Origin: Nemania diffusa
Lineage: Eukaryota; Ascomycota; Sordariomycetes; Xylariales; Xylariaceae
Direction: 5' to 3'
Assembly: GCA_038501195.1 (NCBI GenBank)
Contig: JBBPUQ010000007.1
Span: 3,387,501 to 3,451,500 of the forward strand
DNA: 64,000 bases
This document shows, one piece after another, positions 1-9,182 of the stretch. The position numbers were made by a program, and so were the translations under genes. The notes under the pieces were generated by a model, which saw only the letters and a list, made by a program, of their open reading frames with translations, was not told the DNA's origin and did not search any database. How positions within the stretch are numbered: position 1 is the stretch's first letter; each line of letters starts with the position of its first letter.

Positions 1-1
1 G

Positions 2-193
2 TCAGAGGCAGCAGAACCGGTGGAAATCCTGCACCGCCACAATAAGTCAGCAAAGGCTTTTGTACTGAGAGGCCGGTTCGGGGCTACGTCGTTGCTAAAA
101 GTCTTTAATTGTGGCAGCTCTGTGATTAAATCTGTCTACGATGTCCATAGAGCAGCGACTTTCGCGCCCCAGCTCTTCAAGACATCTCAATGA
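2..193 (+). CDS. 3' end of an unidentified gene, cut by the window edge
   Basis: A reading frame is open from base 2 to a TGA at 191-193, giving the last 63 residues of a protein whose start lies outside the window. The visible part is mixed and not low-complexity; it contains RGRFGATSLLKVFNCGSS around residues 26-43 and ends PQLFKTSQ. I do not recognise a family. The open frame, near-50 percent GC and lack of any stop support a real gene end, but 63 codons open by chance is possible in sequence of this composition. An intron within the stretch cannot be excluded. Confidence 0.35.
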   Translation, partial: SEAAEPVEILHRHNKSAKAFVLRGRFGATSLLKVFNCGSSVIKSVYDVHRAATFAPQLFKTSQ

Positions 194-551
194 TACTATG
201 AAACCGTTGGCTTCTCTCTTCGTTATCTCACTTAAGATGCCCTTTCTCACATCTGATAGAAGCTACGTCATGCAAAGCCACTAACGCCCGTGCTGACCTT
301 AGCAACGCGGCGGTTTTGGCTTCTGTACAAGCCGCCGGAGCATTTTCAAAAAATATTAGAGATTAAAAATCGTCGCGTATGTGTACATAGGCTACCATCG
401 TGTGCTTTTTATTTATGAATCTACTAATGAGTGTCCATGGAAGACATAATCAATTTGTCCGAAACGTAACCCCCCTTTCCCTGCGAAGCGATCTCCGTGG
501 CGCACATCGAAGAGATGCATGAGAATAACTTCACTACACTATAGGACTTCA
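194..551. other. intergenic stretch, tail-to-tail
   Basis: This 358-bp stretch separates the partial plus-strand gene from the 3' end of the minus-strand peroxiredoxin gene, so it should hold two 3' untranslated regions. It is moderately AT-rich around 340-440, with an ATTAGAGATTAAAAA run. I see no ORF, RNA gene or repeat in it. Confidence 0.4.
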
Positions 552-1181
552 TTACCTAGATTTTTCAGCTGCCTTCAACCAAGCCGCTACCTGAGAAGGA
601 TTCTCATCAGGTGGAAAAACAGGGTACCAAACCTGCACCACCTTTCCATTTTCGATGGCCAGCGTGCAGCGCTTGGCCAATAAGGCTCCCTCCCACTCGA
701 AGACTGGCATTTTTATAGCCTGGACAAACTCTAGCTTGTTATCGCTTAGAATGTCATACGGCAGTCCCAGTCGATCCTTGACTTCCTTCTGATAAGCGGT
801 ATCCTGTACGCTTAGACCGTATATAGTATTCACGCCCAATTCTTTCAAGGACACGAAATTGTCGCGATAACTACCTGCTTCGGCCGTACAGCCACGTGCG
901 CCAGGCGTTTTATTCCACTCTTCTTTGACCGGTTCTCCCGGTGCACCTGTTCTAGGGTAACAGAAGAGGATGGTAAGGCCAGGGAGTTCACTAAGCTTGA
1001 CAGGTAGCTGCTGGGTAGAGACCAGGGTTAGGTCGGCTGGGATAGATGAGCCTAGGAGGTGCGATGCAAGGCCATCGTCCACAGGATGTGGGATCGTCTT
1101 GGGGACTTGGGAGTCTGGGGCTCACCAATTAGCTTTGGGCACGGGAACTAGTAACGGACTACTCTTACGATCGAGGGCCAT
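552..1181 (-). CDS. peroxiredoxin (AhpC/TSA-redoxin type), two exons
   Basis: The product is a thiol peroxidase of the peroxiredoxin superfamily, expected to reduce hydrogen peroxide and alkyl hydroperoxides with a catalytic cysteine. I join exon 1 (1181-1169, starting MALD) to exon 2 (1114-552, TAA stop) for 191 residues. GTG at 1082 is the first start-like codon of the long exon, but a eukaryote needs ATG and the short upstream exon supplies one in frame. Counting from that GTG-encoded residue, the thioredoxin-fold strand reads LTILFCYPRTG (residues 36-46) and the catalytic loop reads PGARGCTAEAGSYRDN (60-75), with the peroxidatic Cys at 65. Add 15 for full-length numbers. The position five residues after the catalytic Cys, where PrxQ/BCP enzymes keep the resolving Cys, is Gly. 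The other cysteines are at 41 and 139. It may therefore be a 1-Cys enzyme or use an unusual partner. No targeting peptide is evident, so a cytosolic location is inferred. Confidence 0.85.
1115..1168 (-). other. intron of the peroxiredoxin gene
   Basis: On the minus strand the donor is GTAAGA right after ATGGCCCTCGATC, the acceptor is CCCCAG, and AGCTAATTGG lies about 18 nt before the acceptor as a branch site. The length is 54 nt, typical for ascomycetes. Splicing restores frame (codon CAC spans the junction) and gives MALDHSQVPKTIPHPVDDG. Confidence 0.75.
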
Positions 1182-1291
1182 GGTTGTTCTTTGGCCTCTT
1201 GGTCGTTTCGAAGAAAGTATAGCAATGATTCAATATTTGGATGCGAGGATTTTTGAACTGATCACGATCATAGTTATTCACGGTGTGCGTC

Positions 1292-1298
1292 TTATATA
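1292..1298 (-). promoter_or_regulatory. TATA box of the peroxiredoxin gene
   Basis: On the minus strand the sequence reads TCTATATAAGACG about 111 nt upstream of the chosen ATG at 1181. That leaves room for a start site near 1262 and a leader of about 80 nt. It supports the ATG choice in exon 1. Confidence 0.45.
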
Positions 1299-1691
1299 GA
1301 CAATTTACCAAACTGTCGCTGCCAACAATATTTCTCAGACACCGAGGGCGGGGCTGTATGCAGGGAAACTTTTAGTTTCCGCCGCTTATGATGAGTCGTA
1401 CTGCAGGGCACACGTACGTTCACGCGGTTGGCCCTGAACATTACTCAAAATTGGGGGGCCGTGCGATACTCCAAGACTTCTAGAAAGGGAGGCTTGCCCT
1501 CTTAGGTGACCAAACTACAAGAAAACATCATGATGGTGTTGTATACATACACCCCGTCGTCGATGCGAAGATGAAATCTCTACGTGGGTTATGAGTCGCC
1601 TCTACTCCTTCACGGATGTCAGAATACACGGGTGATGCAATATGTGTTTTTACTAACATGACCCGTAATGTAGATGCGTGATGTCTCCTTT
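1299..1691. other. intergenic region between peroxiredoxin promoter and Clr5-TPR 3' end
   Basis: This roughly 390-bp stretch should contain upstream control sequence for the peroxiredoxin gene and the 3' untranslated region of the Clr5-TPR gene, both on the minus strand. Open frames here are short and look accidental. No repeat or RNA gene was noticed. Confidence 0.4.
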
Positions 1692-4027
1692 TCATTGGCG
1701 ATCCCGTTCGTGCCAACTCGTCATTTCCTCGATCGAGCGAGAACCAGGACCAACAAGGAGTGCAATCTCATGGCTCATATTTTCGTACAAGTCTGCAATA
1801 TCCTGTCGTTTCAGAGGACCATCATTAAGGCTTATTAAATCCTCCCAGAACTTGGTCGCACGTGCGCTGTCGACACCGCCAACCTGTTCGCTGCAGCGCA
1901 ATGCCTTCCGCATCCACACTTCTGCGGCCACCATGTTCCCCATCTGCACCAAAAGAGTGCTCAAGCCGGCCATAGACTCTATCGTACTACCTCGGAGTTC
2001 ACCACGGGTCTTAATCTGCTGCTGGACAGTCTTGGAATGGAGATGATAGCTGTCGCTTAGTAGCCCCCGTGCTCTTAAGGTCTTGCACAGCCAAAATCTG
2101 CACCGTAAAGTATCTGGGTGTTCATCACCGAGAAGATGCACCGACATACCCAAAGTTCTCCGATACAGTGCCTCACTTTCGCGGTATTTCCCTTTCTTGT
2201 AGAGGACTGTGGCGAGTTTGCGGCTGATGAGGCATTTCCTCCGATCGGAAACTTCGGCATTTTGGCTGAGCTCTAGTGCAATCCTAAGCAACTCCTCGCT
2301 TTCGGAAAACCTCTTGGAATCCATTATGGAGTCACAGAGGCTTCGTATGGCAGCTAGAGTGTCCCCGTGTCTGGGTCCTAGCGACGATAATCTGATCTGG
2401 ACTAATTGCCGAAGAAGGTCTTCCTCCTTTGGAAGATCACGCAAGTTCCCGTAAGACTGGGCTAGAACGTGAAGGGATCTTTGAGTTAGTCGGCCGCCTG
2501 GGATGTCGATGGCGAGAGCTGACTCGTAAACATCATGTGCCATTCTGTTTGCCTCTTCGAACCTTCCTAGGTGTAGGATGACCTCTGCCAGGTCCCTCTT
2601 GACGGAAATAACGTAGCGAGAATTAGGGGGGTGGCGCTGAAGAAGCCTGAGGAGTATACGGTTGAATTGCTTTTCCGCCTCATTATAGTGCCCAAGGCCA
2701 AAATATGCGACAGCCAAATTATCAACCAATGCAACAGCTGCGTCGGTTTCCCCAAGAGCAACACTTTGGAGTCGCTGTATCTTCTCTGAGGACTCTTGTA
2801 TTTCCTTTTGAAGGATGTCGTGGGTTTTGGGAAGTGGTACACGATCAAGACGGCTCTGGTAGTGATGGGGGAAAGGATAAAGCTCCATGTCCAATGGGTT
2901 GGCAAATATGAGCTCCTGATTTGGGAATATTGCGTCTATACCTGGAAATTTGACTGCAGAAGACTCCAGTCTCGTCCTATGAGAGCTTTCATGGACGGAG
3001 GACTGAGCACTGTTCCATGGTACATCTTGACTACCATTACTCAATTCCATGAATTGCTCGTTTGTGATAGTCAGGGGGTGTTGATCCTGCCTCTCAGTAG
3101 ATGTCAAAGGTGTAATAAATTGTGCCATGTCGTTAGGTGGTGCGATCTTTAAAGCTGAGAACAGTCGATACATCAACGAGAGGCCATCACCCAACGGAAC
3201 CAAGGTTGACCAGGGGCCACCAGGAAGCGACTGTCCGCTAGGCGGGTCGCCAGCGTTTGGTGCGGGAAGTGGCTTTGAATAGTCTCGGATTAAGTTGCTC
3301 CGTGGAAAATCTGACGATAAAGTCATTGGACTCATCGTGTCAAGTAGAGTAGTTGCCGACGAACGTGTCGAGGGACTATCAGCTTTTGTGCCAGATAAAG
3401 ACATTGACGTGCTTCCCGCGATGCGAGGGATAGATGCCATTTCTTCAAAATAGTTACCTTCACTCGAATGCTGTCCAGTTAATGTGGTTTGAGAGCCTTT
3501 AATGTGCGGTTCGTGCATAGATCTTGTAATATCACATCGCTCGTGTTTTGCCGCAGTTATTCTCACACCACCCACGGAGAACTCAGTCTGCCGAGATGGA
3601 GGATATGCCCTGGGAGGGAATTCTTCTGTCTTCGCAGTTTTGAAGTTCTTCTTGAATTTCCATTCGGAGAATCGTTTCGTCAATTGTTTTTTACTGTGAT
3701 AGGGTCAGTATGCGTAGTAGGAAGACGGGTTACAGAACACTGTGCTCACGTCAGCACGAGGTCATGCTGCTCGCGAAATATCGCCCTTATCTTTTCTAGT
3801 GTCTTATTCTCCTGAATGTAGAGCTTATGAAGGAGATCTTTCAAGTCACCCCATTCCGCATCTGAGAGCTGCCTTGCTCTGATGGGAGCACTTCTTGCTG
3901 CACTTGGAAAATGCGAGGCATAATTCACATTATGAGTTTCTGGGGACCAGACCAGGGGAAGTAAATTGGTTAGGGCACTCTCATGTGGTGGAGTTATCGA
4001 AGAGTCGCAGGGGGGTGGCATCGTCAT
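1692..4027 (-). CDS. Clr5-domain protein with C-terminal TPR array, two exons
   Basis: Joining exon 1 (4027-3750) and exon 2 (3693-1692, TGA stop) gives 759 residues. An N-terminal Clr5 domain occupies about residues 55-112. It has the expected order: EWGDLKDLLHKLYIQENKTL, then a helix ending in REQHDLVLT, then KKQLTKRFSEWKFKKNFK across the splice junction, with Trp59 and Trp104 as anchors. About 113-385 is Ser/Pro-rich and probably disordered. From about 406 to 700 come tetratricopeptide repeats of the kinesin-light-chain-like kind, the clearest being LYKKGKYRESEALYRRTLG near 590-608, followed by GDEHPDTL. Clr5 is a small helical domain named from a fission-yeast silencing factor and in filamentous fungi is often fused to TPR or ankyrin repeats. 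Binding of nucleic acid or chromatin, and partner binding by the TPRs, are inferences. There are two possible starts (ATG at 4027 or 4021). Confidence 0.8.
3694..3749 (-). other. intron inside the Clr5 domain
   Basis: On the minus strand the donor is GTGAGC after GTGCTGAC, the branch site is TACTGAC, and the acceptor is ATCACAG. The length is 56 nt. Joining creates codon ACT and reads HDLVLT-KKQLTKRFSEW, which completes the Clr5 motif; without splicing a TGA follows the donor at once. Exon 2 has no in-frame ATG before its 56th long-frame residue, which also argues for splicing. Confidence 0.85.
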
Positions 4028-5069
4028 CCAATATGATGTTGCCTGATGACTTGAAGTCCGTGTTCACATGAGTTGAGATTGTACATGGAAATTCACGTGC
4101 CGATATCAAGTATTATGACAATGCGGGTAAATATGTACTTGAAAGGAAAGGGGATGTATTAGTTATGTTTCGTTATTTAGGTTTATATGAAATCTTCTAA
4201 TTTATTATAAATCCGTTTTAATATCGGTCAGTTATCATAAGTACCCGCCACATTTAAAGCATCTAGCTTTGGTAACCTATCTATTTATGCAACATTATTG
4301 AAGCCACTCAAAGCCATAAAACGGAAACATGTCATTTTCAATAAGCCAGCTAACTCAAACATTCCCAGGTATCCTAGATTGTGAGCGAGTCCTAAACGTA
4401 GCCTCGCTCACTCCACGTAGTTTCCTCCTACTCTTGCTTCTATTCTCAGCTCCCTGAATAATCCCTAAATACCGCTCTCGCCTTTATCAACACACTAACC
4501 GGAATGTCACAAGAAACTCAATCATTCACCACTTCGCCATCGAACTCATAGTCCAGAAAAGATTATGGTTTATTCAGAAGAGTGTAACCACTCTACTCCG
4601 TAGTGTATTTGCGTAGAAAACACCAATCCTAAAAAGCTGACTGCTAAGCTCTGACATATATTTGGCCCCGATTCATACAAGGTTTATGTTCGAAACAGCG
4701 TAGTAGCCTAAGACTACCTCATAGACTAACTGTGGCGGGTAGATCGTACACAATACCTACAACATGGAGGCCCCAAGGTACCTAACAGCCGTGGGCCAAT
4801 AAGAATACCATATAGTTGAAAGAAGAAAAAGAATAGAAGAAATAAAACTCACCGTCCTGGTGTGATATAGGAAGAAATTGACGTGTGCGAATGACTTGAC
4901 TTATATTTGAGTTGGCGATGGCTTAGGGTATGCTTTCGATTGATGTCATATGAGTTATATAACAGGAGTACCACCCCTGAAGATGTTAATACCATTGTAG
5001 GGTACTATTGAAAGGATGGTTCCTAATCGAAGGAGTCTATGCCAAGTGAACACAATCATTGATTGATAA
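4028..5069. other. intergenic region, partly AT-rich
   Basis: This stretch holds the promoter side of the Clr5-TPR gene and the upstream flank of the HET-like remnant. It is AT-rich around 4130-4300 and 4800-4870, but far less than the main AT domain. I see no long frame on either strand. It may include decayed upstream parts of the HET-like gene, but I could not recognise any. Confidence 0.35.
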
Positions 5070-5571
5070 GGTGGATTACATGCGAGGAATTGTTCCATTC
5101 TCTGGCTAAATCGAAATTTACCATTCGTTTTATCAACTCTCCCCTCGCCTACGTTGCGTATGCGTATTCTACATAGCGGCGGTGTAATCCATAATGATGC
5201 CTCATCTAGCTATTTGGGAAGGCATGAAAGGAAGTGGTTGTGTTCTACATCTCATGGTTACTCATACATGAAGCCTCTCTCTTTTGATACACCAATAGTA
5301 ACGATAGACCCTGCATTAAGGAACATTGAGTTCGCCACTAACAAGTATTGGATTATGTTCGACAGTGCAGGAGAGCCAGAACGACGGGAGCCCAAATGTG
5401 TAGTATTGGGGAAGCAGAAAGGACTAAGGGGGCCCGAGAATAGATTATACTACCAACTTCTTATCATGGAGACCACGTCTCGGAATCAGAAGGGGGGAAA
5501 TGTGTATGAAAGAGTCGGGGCTTGATAATTGCTAGGGAGGTTGGTGGCAGCGGAGGGAGAGCTAGTGAAGA
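5070..5571 (+). pseudogene. C-terminal remnant of a HET-domain-like protein
   Basis: The frame is open from 5070, just after a TAA, to TGA at 5523-5525, followed at once by TAA. After these two stops the same frame continues LLGRLVAAEGELVKIY and ends with TAA. The part before the stops reads CVVLGKQKGLRGPENRLYYQLLIMETT, then GGNVYERVGA. This order (a vLG segment, a YY-LLI strand, then YERVG) resembles the C-terminal tails of fungal heterokaryon-incompatibility proteins as I remember them. The two adjacent stops fall where a G-S pair would be expected in such a tail and are of the C-to-T/G-to-A kind RIP makes. No N-terminal HET motifs were found upstream, so this is a truncated, broken copy. 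The family call is moderate; coding origin is more secure. Confidence 0.5.
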
Positions 5572-5860
5572 TATACTAACTAGTCTATTCACTTGGGAGA
5601 TTCCTGGTAGGCAGGCACTTCGATAAAGAGCTTCGTGAATCGTTGGAGGTTAGGAGAAAAGGAGCTGGGTTGTCAGAAACAGCTGTTTATTATGAAGCGA
5701 AGTGTAGAGAGAGAGAGAGATAACCGCCCCTAGAAGTGGGAAATAGACTTAGGTGGGTAGACATCTGCTTTAGCAGTTATGGCACGTATGGCCTGCGCTA
5801 CATTGTTAAAATCAGTTGGTACGACCTGCTAGGGAGGGCTATATGCACATTATCTGACAA
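5572..5860. other. spacer between HET-like remnant and AT pocket
   Basis: This is normal-composition sequence with a short (GA)n run near 5708-5721. I see no gene in it. Confidence 0.35.
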
Positions 5861-6420
5861 ACGATTTTTTTTTCTACCTTTTCGTTTTTTGTTTTTCGTG
5901 TTTTGTGTTTAGTGTTCAGTTTTCAATAACATATAAACATATAAACATTCCAAAAGTGCAAAGTTAACACTTTTATATAATAAAATATTAAAATAAATTC
6001 TACATTTATTGTTTTTAATGCTAAAATTTAATTTTATTAATTTAAATAATTTAAACTGCTATATTAAAAGTTTATTAATTTTAAATATATAATAATTATA
6101 TAATTTATAAATATAATATATAATTATGTTTTAATTATTAAATAATAAAATTATATATAAAATTATTTGTTTTTTTATAATTAGCTTAATTAAAGTTAAT
6201 TAATTTAATTAATTTAATTAAATTTAATTAAATTTAATTAAGTTTAAAAAAAATAATATTTAATATTTAAAACATTAATATTAAATTTAATAAAAATATT
6301 ATAAATATAATAAGTTGTTTTATATATTATATATATTTTTAATAGCTATATATTATATATAAGCTTTAAAAGCTAAATTTTTACTTTAAAAGCGGTTAAG
6401 TTTTAATTTTGTATTTACTT
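5861..6420. other. AT-rich pocket, probably RIP-decayed
   Basis: Composition falls sharply to nearly all A+T with TTAATTAA-type runs (for example 6190-6240), then rises again near 6420. This is a small version of the main AT domain and is best explained as a short RIP-mutated mobile fragment. No ends or LTRs could be defined. Confidence 0.55.
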
Positions 6421-6900
6421 CAATTAGAACTTTTGTATTTTGTGCGTTTAAGGCATGCTAGTGTGCGAACGTTGTTTTTGAAAAGCGCGGGGTAGAAGAT
6501 AATGCGTTCTTATCGAGGCCAAGAACGCAGGGGGTAAACGCCAAAGTGGGTGGCAGGCGTATTGTGTGTGCGCAGGCAAGGCGCTTGGGTTGGGTTGGGT
6601 GCGCTGTGGCTAGTGCGAATGTGGCACAGGTGCACAGTTCGATTCAGGGCAGGGTCACTCTGCAGGGGCTAGCTTGTCGCCTACCATAGGACGATTAGGT
6701 GTTAACGGCTTCGCTATTTGGTTGCAGTTTATCCACTTGCCCAGGTGGTCCTAACTAGACCTAACTGACCTGGGTCCAGTCAGGTCAGTCAGGTCAATCC
6801 GGTCAGTCAGGTTAATTAGGTCTGCCAGGTCAGTTAGGTCAATTATAAAAAAGCAGGTGGCCCTGCGTACGCAATCCCGCTGCTCAGCCGTCCAAGCGCA
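6421..6900. other. GC-rich island between two AT pockets
   Basis: About 480 bp of balanced or GC-rich sequence stands between AT-rich pockets. It contains three G-runs at 6585-6600 (TTGGGTTGGGTTGGGT) bracketed by GCGC on both sides, and the inverted repeat described separately. No coding frame is convincing. Confidence 0.5.
6758..6840. repeat. 16-bp perfect inverted repeat enclosing a CAGGTCAGT-type tandem repeat
   Basis: GACCTAACTGACCTGG at 6758-6773 is the exact reverse complement of CCAGGTCAGTTAGGTC at 6825-6840, with a 51-bp loop. The loop carries several imperfect copies of a 9-10 nt unit, CAGGTCAGT/CAGGTCAAT, at about 6780-6825. The arms are made of the same unit in opposite orientation. 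Confidence 0.8.
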
Positions 6901-7050
6901 ATTGTAGGTGCAAGTTATACAGCTATACTTAAATAAGCTAAAGTTAGTATGCTTTTAACATAAAAGCTTAAATTATACTTATATATAAATAATATAAATG
7001 TTTTATTATATAAAAATGTTAATTTATGTTGTTTAAAAAAAAAGTTAAAC
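6901..7050. other. second AT-rich pocket
   Basis: This is a short A+T-dominated stretch with AAGCTTAAATTATAC and poly-A runs. It looks like RIP-decayed sequence and matches the pocket at 5861-6420 in character. No gene is present. Confidence 0.45.
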
Positions 7051-8000
7051 TTGAAAATCGATTGTTAGATAATGTGCATATGGCCCACCGTCCCTGCGCC
7101 AACTGATGGGGCTTATTCTGTACATACCCCAAGATCGCGGGCGCTAGTATTACTAGCTTGGTTTGCCAGGGTGTTGCTAGTGGCCGTCAAAAGTGTAATT
7201 GTCAGCCGCAAAGGAACTAGCAGAAAAAATGCATGTGGTCCTAGGATCTATAGCGAGGTGCTACACAGCCTCCCGATCCCGCCTTGGCAGCAAAGGCCTA
7301 TTTGGCCTATTTGGGATGGAGGGACGCCATTCATTGGCCACTCCATTAGATGGGGCGCAGCGCATTGCCGGTTAGAGACGTTGAGGGCCGGCGGGATTTC
7401 AACAGAGATGGTCCCATACGTACACCGATCAGGCTTTAAGAGTAAGTAACTAGTTTGAGAACAGCTAGTAAACTGTTTAAGGTTTTAAAAGCAGCTGGAG
7501 CTATTGGTGCTTAGTCCTTTCAGTCAGTTCGGCCAACTCTGGCGTTGTTTCTTACTTGAACTTGATTACAAGAAGCGTACTAGCTTGAACGATTTGTTGT
7601 TCACAATCTCGTCAGCAACCGTGACACAATATCAGGGGGATGTCGGATACTACATTTGCTTACATGCCTATACCTTGCTAACATGGCAATCGCGCCGATG
7701 AGCAATGTGGCTGATTCTGTCAGTCCCTTATCGCCTGTAAGTCGGTGCATCGAGGCCGCTCAGGTCATTTAGGGCGATTGATGACGATTTCGGGCCTCAA
7801 TTTTATCAGGATATCCCACACAGTCGAGCAACATAAATTTGGACTCCCCCCCCGAGCCTTTACTACATATTATGCCCCGACCATCTTCCCTACCTGCCCT
7901 TTACATATCCCCCCACACCATCGTTGGTCGTTGCTGTCGCATTTGGCTAATCGACTGCTTCGTCTTGCAACGTCACAGCTATTTAGTCAATGTGTCTAAG
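7051..8000. other. non-coding or decayed stretch upstream of the zinc-finger gene
   Basis: Open frames at 7072-7449, 7504-7701 and 7745-7999 on the plus strand begin at non-ATG codons or lack any recognisable motif, and I do not call them genes. The last 150 bases are pyrimidine-rich (CCCCCCCC at about 7847, CCTTTACATATCCCCCC further on), like fungal promoter and leader sequence, so they probably belong to the zinc-finger gene. Confidence 0.35.
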
Positions 8001-8056
8001 GTAAGTAGCCAATAATTTCGCTTAGAGAGGTGAGATAGGTTGTTAACGATATGACA
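8001..8056 (+). other. candidate intron in the 5' leader of the zinc-finger gene
   Basis: TCTAAG followed by GTAAGTAGCC is an excellent donor. TTGTTAACGATATGACAG offers a branch-like GTTAAC and a GACAG acceptor at 8056, giving 56 nt. Other acceptors (for example CCTTAG near 8169) are possible. It lies upstream of the ATG, so it would not change the protein. Confidence 0.35.
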
Positions 8057-8189
8057 GTTCTTGGGGTAGTCAACCTGTTGCCAACTGTACGAGTTCATAC
8101 TGGCGATACCCTAGGGTATACCACCAATCCACATAACCTGTGCATATTCCCGGATCGGGAACCCTTAGGGATTCGATCCGCTACGCAAT

Positions 8190-9182
8190 ATGACTTCTTC
8201 GGACACCAATTTCGATAATAGCCAAGACTATAATGAAGATGATCTTGTAGAGAGTTGGCTCTCTCATCTTGCTGAAGGTGAAGATATCGACCAAGGATAT
8301 GGTGGTGATAACGATCTACTGTCCCAAGCTCCCGGTGGTAGTGACCCCCAGTACGGCAGCTACTCCGATTTGGGAGGCCATGATGGGCTTAGATCTCCTC
8401 CACCTTCTAGTGCTAGCCTAATGTTAGGCACCCCAGCAGGCCAAGCTAGTGATCTCTCCATGTACGAAGCGTCGCTCTCAGACTTCAACTTCAACGATTT
8501 CTGTGTAGATAGCTGGGATTGGGATACTTGCCCAGCATCATCCTCAGTGCCGCTGTCGTGGGAATCACCGTCAGTGCCGCTGTCGTGGGAATCACCATCA
8601 GTGCCGCTGTCGTCGACATCATCCTCAGTGCCGCTGTCGTCGACATCATCCTCAGTGCCGCTGTCGTCGACATCATCCTCAGTGCCGCTGTCGTCGACAT
8701 CATCCTCAGTGCCGCTGTCGTCGACATCATCCTCAGTGCTGCTGCCGTCGACATCATCGTTAGTGCTGCTGCCGCGGGCATCACCGTCAGTGCCGCAGCC
8801 GTCGACATCATCCTCAGTGCTGCTGCCGTCGACATCATCGTTAGTGCTGCTGCCGCGGGCATCACCTCTATCAGGGGCCAACACCGAGAAGCCCCATGCG
8901 TGCAATGTGTGTGAAACTTCCTTCAAGTATAAAAAAGATTTGAAGCGACACAAGGATTCCGTGCACGCAACTACACAAGGGCCATACCACTGCCGATGCG
9001 GACGACGAAGCCATCGAAAGGACAACCACCTTCGCCATGTTAGGGACTGCAGGAGAAAGCATCGACATCCCAAATACTTATGCAGGTGTGGCAACGGGTA
9101 CACGCACAAGATGACGCACATTTCCCATCTTGTCCATTGTGACTTTGGCTACGGCAGGAGCGGCCGTCCTAGTGCCCCTTAA
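8190..9182 (+). CDS. C2H2-type zinc-finger protein with a Ser/Pro tandem-repeat linker
   Basis: A single exon encodes 330 residues from ATG to TAA. Residues 1-118 are acidic and polar. Residues 119-226 are twelve copies of a 9-residue unit, mostly SVPLSSTSS. Residues 236-317 carry three zinc-binding modules. The first is a classical C2H2 finger, C238-x2-C241-x12-H254-x4-H259. The other two are C268-x-C270-x12-H283-x3-C287 and C298-x-C300-x12-H313-x3-C317, both with a one-residue Cys spacing and Cys as last ligand. A basic RRKHRHPK segment lies between the second and third. The order acid region, flexible linker, C-terminal fingers suggests a nuclear DNA-binding regulator, but the target is unknown. 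The tandem repeat keeps frame because 27 nt is divisible by three, which also opens long accidental frames on both strands. Confidence 0.8.
   Translation: MTSSDTNFDNSQDYNEDDLVESWLSHLAEGEDIDQGYGGDNDLLSQAPGGSDPQYGSYSDLGGHDGLRSPPPSSASLMLGTPAGQASDLSMYEASLSDFNFNDFCVDSWDWDTCPASSSVPLSWESPSVPLSWESPSVPLSSTSSSVPLSSTSSSVPLSSTSSSVPLSSTSSSVPLSSTSSSVLLPSTSSLVLLPRASPSVPQPSTSSSVLLPSTSSLVLLPRASPLSGANTEKPHACNVCETSFKYKKDLKRHKDSVHATTQGPYHCRCGRRSHRKDNHLRHVRDCRRKHRHPKYLCRCGNGYTHKMTHISHLVHCDFGYGRSGRPSAP
8544..8867 (+). repeat. 27-nt x 12 coding tandem repeat
   Basis: Twelve 27-nt units encode SVPLSWESP (2), SVPLSSTSS (5), SVLLPSTSS, LVLLPRASP, SVPQPSTSS, SVLLPSTSS and LVLLPRASP. Units 8-9 (8733-8786) recur as units 11-12 (8814-8867), a 54-nt higher-order duplication. 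The array is GC-rich and shows no sign of RIP, in keeping with its shortness. Confidence 0.9.

Noticed and set aside
1678..3815. Plus-strand frames opposite the Clr5-TPR gene
   Set aside because: They are antisense shadows with no motifs, whereas the minus strand has continuous Clr5 and TPR signatures.
6585..6600. Internal telomere repeat
   Set aside because: The unit is TTGGG, not TTAGGG, with only three copies.
6634..6650. tRNA-like B-box (GTTCGATTC)
   Set aside because: No matching A-box or cloverleaf can be formed around it.
7297..7318. GGCCTATTT doublet related to the CGGCCTTAT array at 57384
   Set aside because: The similarity is limited to a GGCCT core and can be chance.
7072..7999. 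Three short plus-strand frames upstream of the zinc-finger gene
   Set aside because: Non-ATG starts, no recognisable domain, and no intron set that joins them convincingly.
8544..8867. CRISPR-like regular repeat
   Set aside because: The units are contiguous with no spacers and encode protein; the organism is a fungus.
8360..9121. 253-codon minus-strand frame and two further frames across the zinc-finger gene
   Set aside because: The 27-nt repeat unit is a multiple of three, so it opens several frames at once. Only the plus frame at 8190 has recognisable domains.
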